A stretch of DNA of 64,000 bases from Ligustrum vulgare (GCA_963555705.1 OY743174.1:55140234-55204233), one strand, 5' to 3'. Shown: positions 1-11,325, numbered from the stretch's first letter. Numbers and translations: made by a program. The notes: generated from the letters alone by a model not told the origin.

Positions 1-409
1 AATTATAATAGGGAGAACTATGATATTGGCATGATGCGTAATAGAATTCCCTAAACAAAAAGGGAAGTATTTTGTTCTCAATTAAATTAATTGGAGGCGT
101 TTAACAAACAAAAATGTTAAACCATTTATCGACATCCCAACTAACACTTATTAAAATGGTGAGATTCGTGTCCACTAGCATTATCAAGACACATTCTTGA
201 TTATATAATCTGAAAATTATGCTCATAATTCATAATTTGAGCAATAATTTCGCAAACTTTAGGTTGCGAACACCATGCAATCATCTAGTACACGTATCAA
301 ATCTATTGGATACAAATAATATTTAGATGATCAACGTGGAGGATGATGGGTCCCCATTTATCACCCCAATTAATTTTCAGAAATATAGGAAATTTAATCC
401 TTATTTTAG

Positions 410-595
410 CTAGTGATAATGAAAAATTTCATGAAAGAGAACAAACATCATATATGATTGAATTGAAGAATCTTCTGGTTCTTCATTGAGTATCAATTTT
501 AATTTCGCATCATTATTGATCCAGTGATGGTCCAACTGGTCATGCCAAATAATAAAATTAAATTGAACTTCTGGTTCAATATAAGATATAATCAT
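410..595 (-). pseudogene. possible copia GAG-pre-integrase remnant
   Basis: A 61-codon minus-strand frame contains IIWHDQLDHHW, which resembles the WHDRLGHPG signature that opens the GAG-pre-integrase domain of copia polyproteins. The rest of the domain and all following integrase sequence are absent or beyond recognition. Two short hairpins (465-484 and 562-580) lie inside the frame and encode EEPED and IEPEVQF. The match is short, so this is a tentative call resting mainly on its position downstream of the LTR. Confidence 0.3.
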
Positions 596-2408
596 ATATT
601 ATTCAAGTAGTCAAACTAATCGATGTCCTTATGACATAAGTTATATGTTTTCCTTTAGGGATAAACATGAACTCAAATGAGATATTTTTCGAAACAATGC
701 TACTTCGAAAAGCACGTTTTATTACTCATTCAAAAATCAATATGTCAATATTCTTCCGGAATATTGTAATATCAAATTAATAACATATCTCATAATATTG
801 GGCTCTTCGAGAGCAAATTATATTCCAATATTATATTTCATATGAGATAAAATTATGATTCAAGAATCATCACAACTATATATTAGACTACATCATAATA
901 ATCTTCTGGATTATTAATAAATTCAAATTTCTTTGCGAAAAAGAATGCAGTATTTATCACTTGAGCAATAAAATAATATTCTTCTAGAATATTGAAATGT
1001 AGCAATAACGCAATATTCTTCTGGAATATTGATTCGAATCTCATTCAATTATAACAATAATTGATATCTATTGTGCAATTTAAGAGCAAAATAACGAATT
1101 ATTTTTCTGGAATAATTATATTTCTAAAATTGCAATTCTTCAAGAATAATAAGTCAATATTCTTCTGGAATATTGATATTAATTATTCATTCTTCCTTTC
1201 AAGCCAACAATATTTGTGCTCTATACGAGTGACGTTAAAATATTCTTCTGGAATATTTATCTAACGTGGGTTGTGTTTATTCGAGAACACCAACACCATA
1301 TTCGTTTAAAACATATTTTAAATTATGCTTCTTCAAGAGCATTGGATCAATATTCTTCTGGAATATTGAAATTGTAATATACTGCTCGTCACAAGCAAAT
1401 AATATTCTTCTAGAATACTACTATTGTTGTCCTACTTCGTGAGCAACAATATGATACATTATTAAATCAGAATTTATGAATGAAAATCTACAAATATTTA
1501 ATCATCTTAAAGAATATTAATTACCATATAAACATAGTATGAATTTATATATAAAAATGAATTACCAAACATATATCAGGAAAAAGAATCTCCATATATA
1601 GAAGTTAACAAAATTGACTAAATCTTTTATTGGCTAAATCTTTTACCAATATGCAAAAGATACTAAACATGCACGTGAATTCCATATATAAAAATTAGAT
1701 ATATAACTAATATATAGTAGAATCAAATCTAATAATGTATTTGAGAATTCAAAATAACGTAGTGATTTTCAATGACAAAATTGAAAGAGCAAAAAATAAT
1801 AACAATAATAATTTGCTGGAACAATGTATACTTTAACGAATTTATTTCTATTCTTCCAAAAGAAATAATAAATCAACATTCTTCTAAAATATTGAAAATC
1901 ATAATTCATGCTCTTCAGGAGCAAATAACATCCTTCTAGGATATTAATTATAATGTTGTACTACTTCAGGAGTAACAACAAATTATGTATAATAGACAAA
2001 TTTACAATTAATATTTGTCTGGAATATTAATTATTTATTGCGTTACTTCAAAAGCAATAACGAATTATTCTTCTGGAATAATTATAAATCTAAAATTGCT
2101 ATTATTCAAGAATAAAATGTCAATATTCTTCTAGAATATTGAAAATTACAATGTATGCTCTTCAGGAGCAAATATTATTCATCTGAATTATATGTTGTGC
2201 TACTTCAGGAGCAACAACAAATATTTGTAATAGACAGACACATATCTATGATTAATATTTTTCTGGAATATTAATATAATGTTTTGCTACTTCAGGAGCA
2301 ACAACGAATGAATTAATAGCATCAATAAATTTGTAATAGAAAAATCTATAATTAATATTCTTCTGGAATATTAATATATACTGTTGTGCTACTTCAGGAA
2401 CAACAACA
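465..2408. repeat. array of about 25 short hairpins with a near-constant loop
   Basis: Repeated inverted repeats of 5-10 bp enclose a loop that is nearly always TTCTG, TTCAG, TTCTA or TTCCG on the plus strand. Perfect examples: 562-580, 746-766, 896-916, 975-993, 1011-1031, 1155-1175, 1347-1369, 1909-1923, 2063-2083, 2121-2141, 2156-2170 and 2351-2375. A second class has stem GTTGTKGCT/AGCAACAAC around ACTTCAGG (1954-1980, 2193-2219, 2281-2305, 2382-2408). Stems differ between copies (AATATTC, TAATAATC, AATTATTC, ATTGAAC, TGCTC) while the loop is kept. At 1232-1266 the stem extends to ACGTTA/TAACGT. Confidence 0.85.
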
Positions 2409-2666
2409 TAATGAATTATCAATCTAGAGATCAAAATCTGTCGAATTGGTTAGAGAAAATCAGATTCAGATTTATGAGCCGCAATTGCTAATGTACAACA
2501 TCGTAATGAATAGATGTGAATTGCAATTGAATAGTAATAAAAAAATTCATATGTCACCAAATTAATTTCAGTGCATATGATTTTACCATCTAACTAATAT
2601 TTTGATATATGAGATTTTGAAAAAGAAATTTCTAACTCAATTTGGTAGAGACTCGTGCTGATAACG

Positions 2667-2880
2667 TGTTATAAACTAGAGAGAAAAGTAGAGACACCAA
2701 TAAACTTGTGTATTCTATTATGAACCAGATCCTCATATACATAGGGAAAGAAAGGGATATACAAAGTAATTATAACTAAGGTTTTAGGGGTACAACTGTC
2801 ATTCACTAATACAATATAATATTTACAATACAACTAACTTTATTAGAAATGAATAATAATTATTCTCGACGGATCCAACA
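2667..2880 (-). repeat. short LTR (5' LTR of the left-edge copia-like element)
   Basis: 214 bp from TGTTATAAAC to GGATCCAACA, with TGTT/AACA terminal inverted bases. A primer-binding-site-like segment adjoins it at 2641-2666 on the minus strand. The partner LTR is not in the window, so the ends are inferred from the terminal bases only. Confidence 0.45.
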
Positions 2881-2983
2881 CAAGTGGTCGCCTGTGCTCG
2901 CAACACACTGAATCCGCCCTTGTTTATAAACTTATACTAAACGGTGGCAAAATTATAATATGCATGTAAAATTTAGGTGGTAA

Positions 2984-3525
2984 GAGAATTTCCAATAAGC
3001 TCTCTACACTTGAGATGCTTTTTATTGTAAAGAGTCAACTCTTAAAAATTTACTCCAAACTTGGAGAATCAAACTCACTCTCTATTATTAAATACATTAA
3101 AAAAGTTTCAACTTTCAATGTTCTTTCATTAACTTTCTTTATTACATATTTGATATTATTGATCATTCAATTTTAAAAAAATAAATATTAGCTAAATAAA
3201 GAAATATAATAAACTCTTGTTTGGTTTTCATTAAAAAATTCATATTTTTCTACAGTACTCAATCTCAATCATCCAAAGTTAAGCCTACAATATTTGACTT
3301 TTCAACCAAATCTCAATCATCCATTCTCCTAAAAATCACAATTCATTTTTAAAAAAAAAAAAACTAATTTTAACTAGAATCAAATATATTTATAAAAAAG
3401 TAAAATAAAGAGCCAAACATAAAGATTTTGTTGGAGCTTGTAAAAAAAGTTCTCTTTAAATTTAAAGATACTCTCTATTGTGTAGAATATGCTCTTTAAA
3501 TATAAAGAGTATGTTGGAGATGCTC
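2984..3525. mobile_element. Tourist/Harbinger-like MITE
   Basis: Imperfect terminal inverted repeats: left GAGAATTTCCAATA, right TGTTGGAGATGCTC (reverse complement GAGCATCTCCAACA). The 3-bp target duplication is TAA (2981-2983 and 3526-3528), the TWA duplication of PIF/Harbinger elements. It is 542 bp, very AT-rich, with no coding sequence. Confidence 0.6.
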
Positions 3526-3548
3526 TAAAGAAATCAATTGTTAACTTA

Positions 3549-4271
3549 AAGCATCTCCAATGGACTATGTGAATTGAGGCTAACGTGGTAATGAAATTAA
3601 CGAACTTTTAGAGAACGTTGATAAATTGACGGAGAAATCTTAAATTTCATCTCCAATGATTTCATCTACATTTAAATATTGTTGATTACGTGACATTTTT
3701 AAAATTTAAAAATAATAACTAATTCATAAAATTATCAATATAATATTAAAGTTTTCGTCATTATAAACTATAAATGTTATTTTCTTGGACTATATTTCAT
3801 TTTTATATTTTATTTTGGTAGTTAAATTTATTATGAGATTTTTTTTAATTATTACAGATAAAAAAATTATTTATTAATTTTAGATTATTATTGATAAATT
3901 AAATTTATTAAAATGCATTTTTTTAAAAATTATTAATCTTAAATTTAATATAATAATGAAAATTTTGAATGAAAGTAATCAAAAATTGATTGGCCAGAGA
4001 TAATTTTCAACGAAAATTTCCATGTCATGACGCTCACGTCCATTTTTCAATATAGTTAAAATAATTATAAAATAAATTAATGTTGTCTCATTCAGTCGAC
4101 GAAACATCAATATGTAGATGGAGCATTCGACAATGTCAATTTTTTTCCCAGCTACGTTAGCTTAACAGTGTAATTGACATTGTGCATTAGAGAGACATTT
4201 TGAACTCATTTCATTAATTTGCAGACGTGTCAAGTCTTTTTCCCAATTAACGAAATATATTGGAGATGCTC
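3549..4271. mobile_element. second Tourist/Harbinger-like MITE
   Basis: Terminal inverted repeats AAGCATCTCCAAT and ATTGGAGATGCTC, flanked by TTA duplications (3546-3548 and 4272-4274). 723 bp with no open frame. It lies 20 bp from the previous MITE and shares its terminus GAGCATCTCCAA, so both belong to one superfamily. Confidence 0.65.
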
Positions 4272-4274
4272 TTA

Positions 4275-5480
4275 ATACTTAATAGTAAAATAAAAAACAA
4301 AATGTATTATTTCAAAGATTTAAATTATAATCAAATAACAAAGTCGATAATGTGGGAAACAATTACTTAAATACTATTCATCTAGCAATTTTAGAAGCAA
4401 AATTTTGAAATGAATTTGAATAGTTTAATTGTTCGATCATTTTTTACTCAATTGGTAACATAGAAAATTCATTCAATCTTTTCATGGTAAAAAGCACACA
4501 AAATCAATAATGGCAATAATCTTTAGGCTTTATTTGGCGGCTTCCATGGATTATAAATTTAGGTTATTTGTGTTTTCTAGATAAAATGTGTGATTAAAAA
4601 GTAAAAAGATAAAATTTGTATCATTAAAAAGTGATTTGAGCACTTTTTTATGGTAATAAGTTTTGTAATAGTGATTTTTAAAAAAATACATGCTTAAATG
4701 GTTGAAATTTTTTTATGAAGTCGTGTATTATATTATTGAGATAATGGTGAATTTGAAGAGAAAATAATTTTGTAGAGAATGAGGCTCAAACGTGGAGTTC
4801 TGGAGTGCTGTATAAGAGCACATATTGTATCTTCTATTTTGAAGATCCAACTACTTGGCGTTGAGATGGAAGGGACAAAAATGATGTAACATTATTTATT
4901 ATTATGCCCATGTTTGGTACCCATTTTCATAAAACTCTTTTTTTCCATACTCATTTTTAACCACACGTGCAAACAATAAAATATTTTACACGTAAACCTA
5001 AAATTATTCCCTATTTTTAACCACAGATTCTCCTAAAAAATACTATTCAAAAAAACCATTTTTTCCAAAATAAAAAAACTCTTTAAAATAAGTTACAAAA
5101 TGGGCTATAGAACTACCACATGACAATTATATGACGAATATGAATAGAATTACTCAATAATAGATAATATTACTCAGTAATGAATAGATACGTTACAGAG
5201 CTTAAATGCTTGGCATCACTTTAGATTCATTGTACGAGTTCCGTTAGACCATCATGCATACCACTATCATCTTGTCTTGCAATTTAAGATAATATAGTTT
5301 GGAAGCCAACAGTATAATTTTCATAAAAAGATAAATACTGATAAAAAGTTGCTAATAGAATACTTTCATCAACATCAAACTTTAAACATAAACCTACAAA
5401 ATGTGAAAAGCAGTTAATCTACGAAGCAATGAATTTTCTACAATCCATAGGTGAATCTGCGATTACATATACACAAAAAT
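4275..5480. other. AT-rich intergenic stretch
   Basis: No gene is supported here. Apart from the hAT remnant at 4401-4486 it is low-complexity AT-rich DNA. Around 4900-5110 there are phrases such as GTTTGGTACCC and runs of TTTTTCCA that suggest degraded MITE sequence, but no convincing termini were found. Confidence 0.5.
4401..4486 (-). pseudogene. remnant of a hAT transposase C-terminal (dimerisation) region
   Basis: The minus strand encodes MKRLNEFSMLPIE, a stop, then KMIEQLNYSN. This parallels the fragment at 23739-23880 (TLNGRTMLSIEKEMVEQLNYSKLI) and the pattern near the C-terminus of plant hAT transposases (hATC region). It is short, interrupted by a stop and has no flanking hAT ends, so it is a relic. 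Confidence 0.45.
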
Positions 5481-8400
5481 CTAAGATTCACCTGAACTCA
5501 TGGCCCAAGCGCGCCATGCTCGTATAACAGCCGACCTCCATGCATGACCCATGGCTGCCCATTTACGCCATATACTAATGATAAGGAAAGTTAAAACGAG
5601 CACATTGGTACTGACATCAAGCATTCTGTGAATCCCCAGCCCTCCTGTCGAGCAATATATGTAAAAACTATGTTACTTCAAACTCGTGGTTAAAAGACAT
5701 TGTCCTCTGTTTGGTAAACCGTTTATAAACGGTTTTTTATAAACGACGACGTGTCAACATTTCGCCGATTTTTTTTTTTTTATTTTTAAAAGTCAAAAAT
5801 GGTGGGCGGGGGATCTTTGTCCAGCCGAAATAGTTGACTTTTCATAAAAATGTACCAATGATGTTGACATGTGACCTTTTATAAACAAAATCTATAAACA
5901 TTTTTTTTACTAAATAGAGGCGAATTATGCAAACACTGTGGTGGTGGGAGCCCGAGACGCTCATTTATTTCATATGTCTGATCATAGTAATTTATATTGT
6001 AAATCAGAAAGTTGAAATAGATCAGCAACAAACCAGTTGGGATAAACTCGAACTCGCCCATCTCATAGAGAAAAGGCAGCAGAACCTGCAAATAAAAAGG
6101 GCATTGAAATCACCTCTAGGCAACAAATCAAGAAGCTAAACCACAAAACTGCAAATCTAATACTGCGAGTTAAAGGTTGAATAAAGAAATAAAGTTCTGC
6201 TTATAGCTTGTTGAGTAACTATGTGGAACCTTACCCCAAGAAAGCGCATTATGTAGTAGATAAATCGGAAATGATAGGGGTCCATCATTATTCTGAGTAT
6301 TCTCCTAATAACAAGCGGTGATGCTCGTATTTTCTGCCAAAATATGAAGTTAATTCATCAGCATTCATGTACACATGTGGACGTGCCAAACTCCACGGAG
6401 ATTAAAAGGGAAGAAAAGTACATTCTCCATGAGAGAGGAAAAATAAAAGTGAGAAGTACATGAATAAGAAGCTACAAAAAGAAAATCCATATACATTTTT
6501 CAGTAGTATTCTGTAAACAAACTCAGACTGCACTGCAGAAAAGAGAATAAAGTTTAATTACACAACTATCATAGGCCACTTAAAATGGTTATTCCATTTG
6601 CCAACTGTGATATTTTGTTTAATTCCGTAGATTATATTATATAAACGAACACAGTTGACCACAGCACCATCAAAAAGAACATTTCATAGGCATAATACTG
6701 ATGCTACGGTAATTTGTGCGCTAAGATTGGAAAAGGCCCATTTTCTATGGTGGGGTTAAAGAAAAATCCAAAATTTTGTATATAAAAAATGAGGGAAAGA
6801 AGAAAAAAGAAGAAGGGGTAGTTTGATCTGCAAAACTGCAACCTTGGGTATGCACACTGTTTACTACTTACAACAGAAGGTTCAACCTTCAGAAAGGTAT
6901 ACAACTTTTCAGCTCATTAACATGTCAAAATAAGTTATCTTTTTAGCTTATAATAATAATAATAATAATAATTTATCCAAATAGGAGCAAATTATATAAA
7001 AATACGTTCGACTTATTTTTAAGCTTAGTTACGAGGATTTAGCATTCATTGCACTTATTGTCCATCTAGTGTTCAAATCAAAAACTCTTCACTGGTTCAA
7101 TCCGGGATTCTTCCAGACACGCCGCCTAAACCATATTAAATATCTAGGAGGAATGTGTAATAACAAATAGAAGCAAGAATGGACAGAAAAGAGATTCAAA
7201 ACAATCTGCAGGCTCAATGATAACATTATAACAATGCAAGCACCAGCAAATTAACTCACTAGGAAAAAGCCACGAACTCCACCAATATAGAGGCTATTAT
7301 ACTGCCGAACTTTCTGGGCGACCACAACGACATCCTCTTCATGTCCAACAAGCCGAGGAATCACAGGAACCAAGTTAGTAATCTGGCAAGAACAAAGTGG
7401 ACATTTGCATGGTCGGATAGATGATCTAAACGCCCAAAACTCCAATATGCAACTGGCTGAAAAGTAGAAGCAGAGATTAAGAAAGAGATGAGAAAATTGT
7501 GGAAAATTTATGCTGTTTTCTCCTTCCATATTTAGCATTAGTCTCAGTTAATGACTGCTGATAACAGTTCCTGAGAAAGGCTCAAAATCCATATAAAGGA
7601 ACACTAGAAATTATTTGAACTTCAAAATCCAGTAAGGATCCAATACTTTATTCAGCTTTTTTCTTTATTGCATTGAATACTAGCAGTTCATACGGATATC
7701 ATGAACATACTAATTTACTATGTATATCCAGTGTACAATACTCAACAAGACTCGACTCTAACGAACAAGATTTTTTTTTTTTTCCCCTTTTCTTAAAATC
7801 TTCGATTACTATCCAAGTCCAACTCTTTCTAACAACACGAACTAGAGGGAATGCTTTATGATAGTTTCATTTATTGAAAACTGTACTATTCAATTATTCA
7901 TTTGTTGCTTACACGCGACTTTCTCGAAAACCTCAGGAATAAGTATACAAGTAAATGTCACATACACACAAAACGACATGCTTATACACAATTAAAACAA
8001 GGGAAACCGAACTACCAAGAGAACATCACTTGGCTAGATTGGTATGATTTCTGCTTTAGAAGAGTTCTCTATAAAGCTACGTGAAATCAACTGTCTAAAG
8101 GCTCTTCTAGCCACACAAAACACTACTAAAAAATAATACAAGTTGTTTGATGGAGATTAAAATCAGATTTTTAGCGAATTTCAATAAAAATTAATGAGAT
8201 ATGTGATTAAATCTAGATCAAATAAGGGCTAAATATGTTTGAAAGCAGCTTCTTAGTCTCAGTCAAACAGCGCAAAGCACATCCAGAAAATTATCCGAAT
8301 CAACATTTTAGTAGTATCATGAATGAACCATTGATAACACAGTCAAACATCACTAAGTTATTGCTATATTTAAGTTACTTAAACATTACTAATCACACAT

Positions 8401-8769
8401 TTGCTACTCATCATATACAATTGAAGCAAAAACTAACATCAGTCTTGGAATAAAAAGAAAAGTAGGTGATAACAAAAACTTACCACAATACCAATGACCG
8501 CAATTAGTTCTGCATGGAATGGTGAACCTATCGAAACAAATTGGGCATACATCATCAACAGGAGGCAAATCTTTTCTGTAATCCCCAACTATATTAAACC
8601 TTTCGTCCTTTCCAATTCCACCCACAACGATTTGATTTTCATTCTCTTCTTCTTTAGAAACTTCATTTTCCATATCTCGGTGGGCCCTCTTTCTATTAAG
8701 ATCTTCCGTTTCTATACCTTGGGCTTGGGGGTTTCTCCGACTTTCAAGATTTTCACTTTGCAAGCTCAT
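5481..8769 (-). CDS. RNF170-like RING E3 ubiquitin ligase, five exons
   Basis: Exons (minus): 8484-8769, 7260-7456, 6235-6333, 6034-6085, 5481-5644, joined by GT-AG introns with consistent phase; total 798 nt, 265 aa, stop TAG at 5481-5483. The start is the first ATG of exon 1. The N-terminus (about 70 residues) is polar and acidic. A RING follows across exons 1-2: CPIC, then CRTNCGHWYC|ASC and CKCPLC. After it come IRRILRIMMDP, a hydrophobic stretch, the motif FIPTGG and a second hydrophobic segment (VLVLTFLIISIW), the layout of RNF170-type proteins with a C-terminal DUF1232-like membrane region. Such proteins are ER-membrane ubiquitin ligases in animals; the plant role is inferred. Intron 4 carries a MITE. 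All key RING Cys/His residues are present and the gene looks functional. Confidence 0.88.
5703..5921. mobile_element. small MITE inside intron 4 of the RNF170-like gene
   Basis: Left end TCCTCTGTTTGGTAAACC and right end TTTACTAAATAGAGGC are inverted repeats of each other (reverse complement GCCTCTATTTAGTAAA). About 219 bp, with an inner inverted repeat (AACCGTTTATAAACGGTT). No clear target duplication was found. It lies wholly within intron 4 (5645-6033), away from the splice sites. Confidence 0.55.
6951..6973. repeat. (AAT)n microsatellite in intron 2
   Basis: A run of seven to eight AAT/TAA triplets in intron 2 of the RNF170-like gene. Confidence 0.8.
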
Positions 8770-9035
8770 TTTATTGGAGCTGGAATTTATAATTATTGAT
8801 GTATGTAAATGCCTGTTTATATGAATCTAAACCACCGCTGGGATTGATACTGAAATGAAGCGAGTTAGAAGTAGAAATTACAGAACGGAGTATTGGCAAA
8901 ACGGTGTTCTCTTATATCAATTTAGGTACTCCATCGAGGCGGCAATTCACCGCAGACGCTTAATGCTGCTGCTGACACGTTGCACCACACATAGCCCATC
9001 TCATTTGAGTTCCTATTTTCTATTTTCCTTTTTCT

Positions 9036-9078
9036 TATTTTATTTTTATTTTTATTTTTATTTTTATTTTTATTTTTT
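9036..9078. repeat. (TATTTT)n microsatellite
   Basis: About six to seven consecutive 6-bp units TATTTT on the plus strand, some 270 bp upstream of the RNF170-like start codon. Confidence 0.85.
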
Positions 9079-10269
9079 AATCTTCTTTCATGTTTGCTAG
9101 TTTTATTTTTCTTTGCAGTTATCACATTCATTATTCATTATAATCATTATCACAAGGCCATTAAATTTGTAATATTGGTAGAATTCTACTTGCTCTTAAA
9201 ACGGAAGAATGCATACGAAATAAGGATTATTTTAAACATCGATTTATTTCAATTTATCGGATAGAAAAATACATAGACACTTCATCATTGGACAAATATT
9301 ATGTTTATCTCATAAAAGTTCCGATAAATAATTGATGATTATATTTACACAGCATTTTTATATATATACATACCATATTTAATTTTTTCATCACATTCTT
9401 ATTTTAACATTTTATTAATCACAAAATATTGTCTTTAATCATAGTTTTCTTACAAATCAATGAAAATTATTTAATAGATTTGATATTTTTCATGAAAAAT
9501 AAGTAATCAAACACACACTAATTAATCTATTTATTAATTTTGAAACACCTTAATCTATTTATTAAAAGTTAAGATTTTGATGAATTTCTAAAGTCTTTCT
9601 AAATTCCAATATATTATCCTCGATTGAATTTTTAATGGATTTTAATGATATACAATTAAATTCCACCATTTTTAAGGAGATTCTTATAATTTTTGTGGAT
9701 ATCTATTCAAATTCACGATATTTATTAGAACTAATTGTAATCTTTTAAAATCCATCTAAATCTCATATGAGGACACTCCTGAAATATATTCATATCACGG
9801 TTTTAATTTGTAAGTTGCAAAATATTTTAATTGCAATGAAAGTTTTTAAACTCTTGCTTATTTGTCATACTTGTATATTTAAATTTTTTATCACGTTTTT
9901 ATCTTTAATTATCATTTTTAACACATAATCTCCTTAATAATGGTTTTTTCCAAACAATCCACTAGGACGGCATGAAAAAATCTATTCACCCTCATAAAAA
10001 AATAAAAATAAAACAGATAATAATTATTAAAATTCTAAAGTGAGGAGGTGGAGTGTATACATGTAAGTGATCAAAAAAGTGTAAAGCATGATGAAGTGGC
10101 AAAGCCGATCGAATTACAAGCTTAAGCGCGTCTAAGCGTGAAAAAAACTGATAATGCGTGGGTGAAGTGCGAAGCGTGACGAAGTATGAATGTCAAGTTT
10201 CAACTTAAGCGCGTCTAAACGTAAGTGTAAACGAACGCAAAGATAAATAATAACACGAGCTCGGGTCTA

Positions 10270-10305
10270 GGGTAGGGTAGGAGAAGGTAGGGTGGTGGGG
10301 TAGGG
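10270..10305 (+). other. cluster of five G-runs (possible G-quadruplex)
   Basis: GGG at 10270-10272, 10275-10277 and 10290-10292, GGGG at 10297-10300 and GGG at 10303-10305, with loops of 2, 12, 4 and 2 bases, in otherwise AT-rich DNA. Four-run quadruplex folding is possible. It is not a plant telomere repeat (TTTAGGG). Confidence 0.4.
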
Positions 10306-10784
10306 TGACACCTTCTTTTTATGAGCTCAAATTGTCTGAGAATGCAAGATGCATGACAAGAAGAAAAATATGCTATTAAGCTATTGAAATTCATACACAT
10401 TGCCTGGACTACAAACTTGTTCCAACATCTACACATTGACATCAAAGATCGATATATACAAATATCCTCGTATAGATTATTATCGTAAGGTTTGTACAGT
10501 TGAGAAAAGGGTTAATAGCACAAAACATCCTTACCTTTGATATGTATTGTGCAAAACATTTCAACGTTTTGATTTTTGACGCTGAAAGTCCCAACCTTTA
10601 CATTTTCTGGTTGGAGACGTACTTTTCGTTATATTTAATCATATTTCAACGTTAAATGATGGGCAGTTTTGTCCAATTCCATTTTAAATTCATTTTTTAA
10701 GGGTAATTGGCACAAAACGTTCATACGTTTGACATTCATTGTGGAAAAAGTCTCTACGTTCATTTTTTTTTGGCAAATAACGTT

Positions 10785-10985
10785 CCTACCTTTAGATTTT
10801 CTTGCAGATTAGTTCCCAAATTTTACTTTTCTTTCAATTTAGTCATTTTGTATTTGATTTAAAGGTCAATGTCTTCAAATGTGTATAACTTTTGATCTAC
10901 AACTCCGAATTGCACTCCGTTTTTGCGTTGAACTCCAAATTCAACAATCTTTCTTATGATGTACCATGTGCTCATTCATTAATTA
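10785..10985 (+). repeat. dispersed repeat, inverted copy at 38730-38940
   Basis: Both copies carry TAACTTTTGATCTACAACTC followed by CGAATTGCRCTCCGTTTTT, and the similarity spans about 200 bp. The copy at 38730-38940 is reverse-complemented. The upstream phrase (reads like AATTGGCACAAAACGTTC) is of a type common in plant dispersed repeats. I cannot place it in a class. Confidence 0.6.
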
Positions 10986-11202
10986 AACATTTCGTTTTGA
11001 CTTTTGTAATGTAGATACTTATTTTGTTAGGGCATCATTAATTAATGTAAATTGATTTTGGTAAATTTTATTGAAATAATGAAATTTTAATTTTAGTGTG
11101 TGTTCGACAGCCAGCGAAATTTATAAATTGGATTTATTTGACTTTTTTTATTTTTTTAAGGTAAAATGTCTGGTTAAAATTTGGTATGTTTAGCCCCTGT
11201 TT

Positions 11203-11325
11203 GAACCATATTATAGTTTCAAATCACTTTTTGAACAACACACAATTTCTTTCTCCAATTTTTAACTAAACATTTTACCTTAAAAAAATAAAAAATAAAG
11301 TGACTTGAGACTATAATATAGCAGA
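11203..11325. mobile_element. short hairpin (MITE-like) element
   Basis: Left arm 11206-11230 (ATATTATAGTTTCAAATCAC) pairs with the right arm 11297-11321 (GTGACTTGAGACTATAATAT). A second, outer inverted pair links 11139-11179 to 11260-11302 around TTAAGGTAAAATGTYTRGTTAAAA. The overlapping pairs suggest two MITE-like insertions. No coding sequence and no target duplication defined. Confidence 0.4.

Larger units (their letters stand above)
1..2880 (-). mobile_element. 5' part of a decayed Ty1/copia-like retrotransposon, running off the left edge
   Basis: A short LTR lies at 2667-2880 (starts TGTTATAA, ends ATCCAACA). Just left of it, on the minus strand, is a primer-binding-site-like stretch (2641-2666, containing TTATCAGCACGAG). 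This places the 5' LTR on the right, with the element read leftwards. At 410-595 the minus strand has a weak match to the WHDxLxH motif of the copia GAG-pre-integrase domain, which fits that order. The roughly 2 kb between, where gag and protease should be, has no long frame and is filled with short hairpins. The other LTR would lie outside the window. Orientation is inferred; the lineage is not assigned. Confidence 0.5.
8770..10500. other. upstream region of the RNF170-like gene and AT-rich intergenic DNA
   Basis: Contains the promoter side of the minus-strand RNF170-like gene (8770 onwards), but I see no sure TATA box. A (TATTTT)n run lies at 9036-9078. The rest to 10500 has no supported gene; a cluster of G-runs lies at 10270-10305. 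Confidence 0.5.

Noticed and set aside
465..2408. CRISPR-like array
   Set aside because: Repeats are irregularly spaced hairpins with variable stems in plant DNA; no spacers of constant size.
4900..5110. A further MITE from the GTTTGGTACCC phrase
   Set aside because: No matching inverted terminus or target duplication could be found.
5927..6139. Plus-strand 70-codon frame starting near 5927
   Set aside because: It is the antisense shadow of exon 4 and intron 4 of the RNF170-like gene.
10215..10445. Possible interstitial telomere repeat from TAGGG strings
   Set aside because: Spacing is irregular and the plant unit TTTAGGG is not present; treated as a G-run cluster only.
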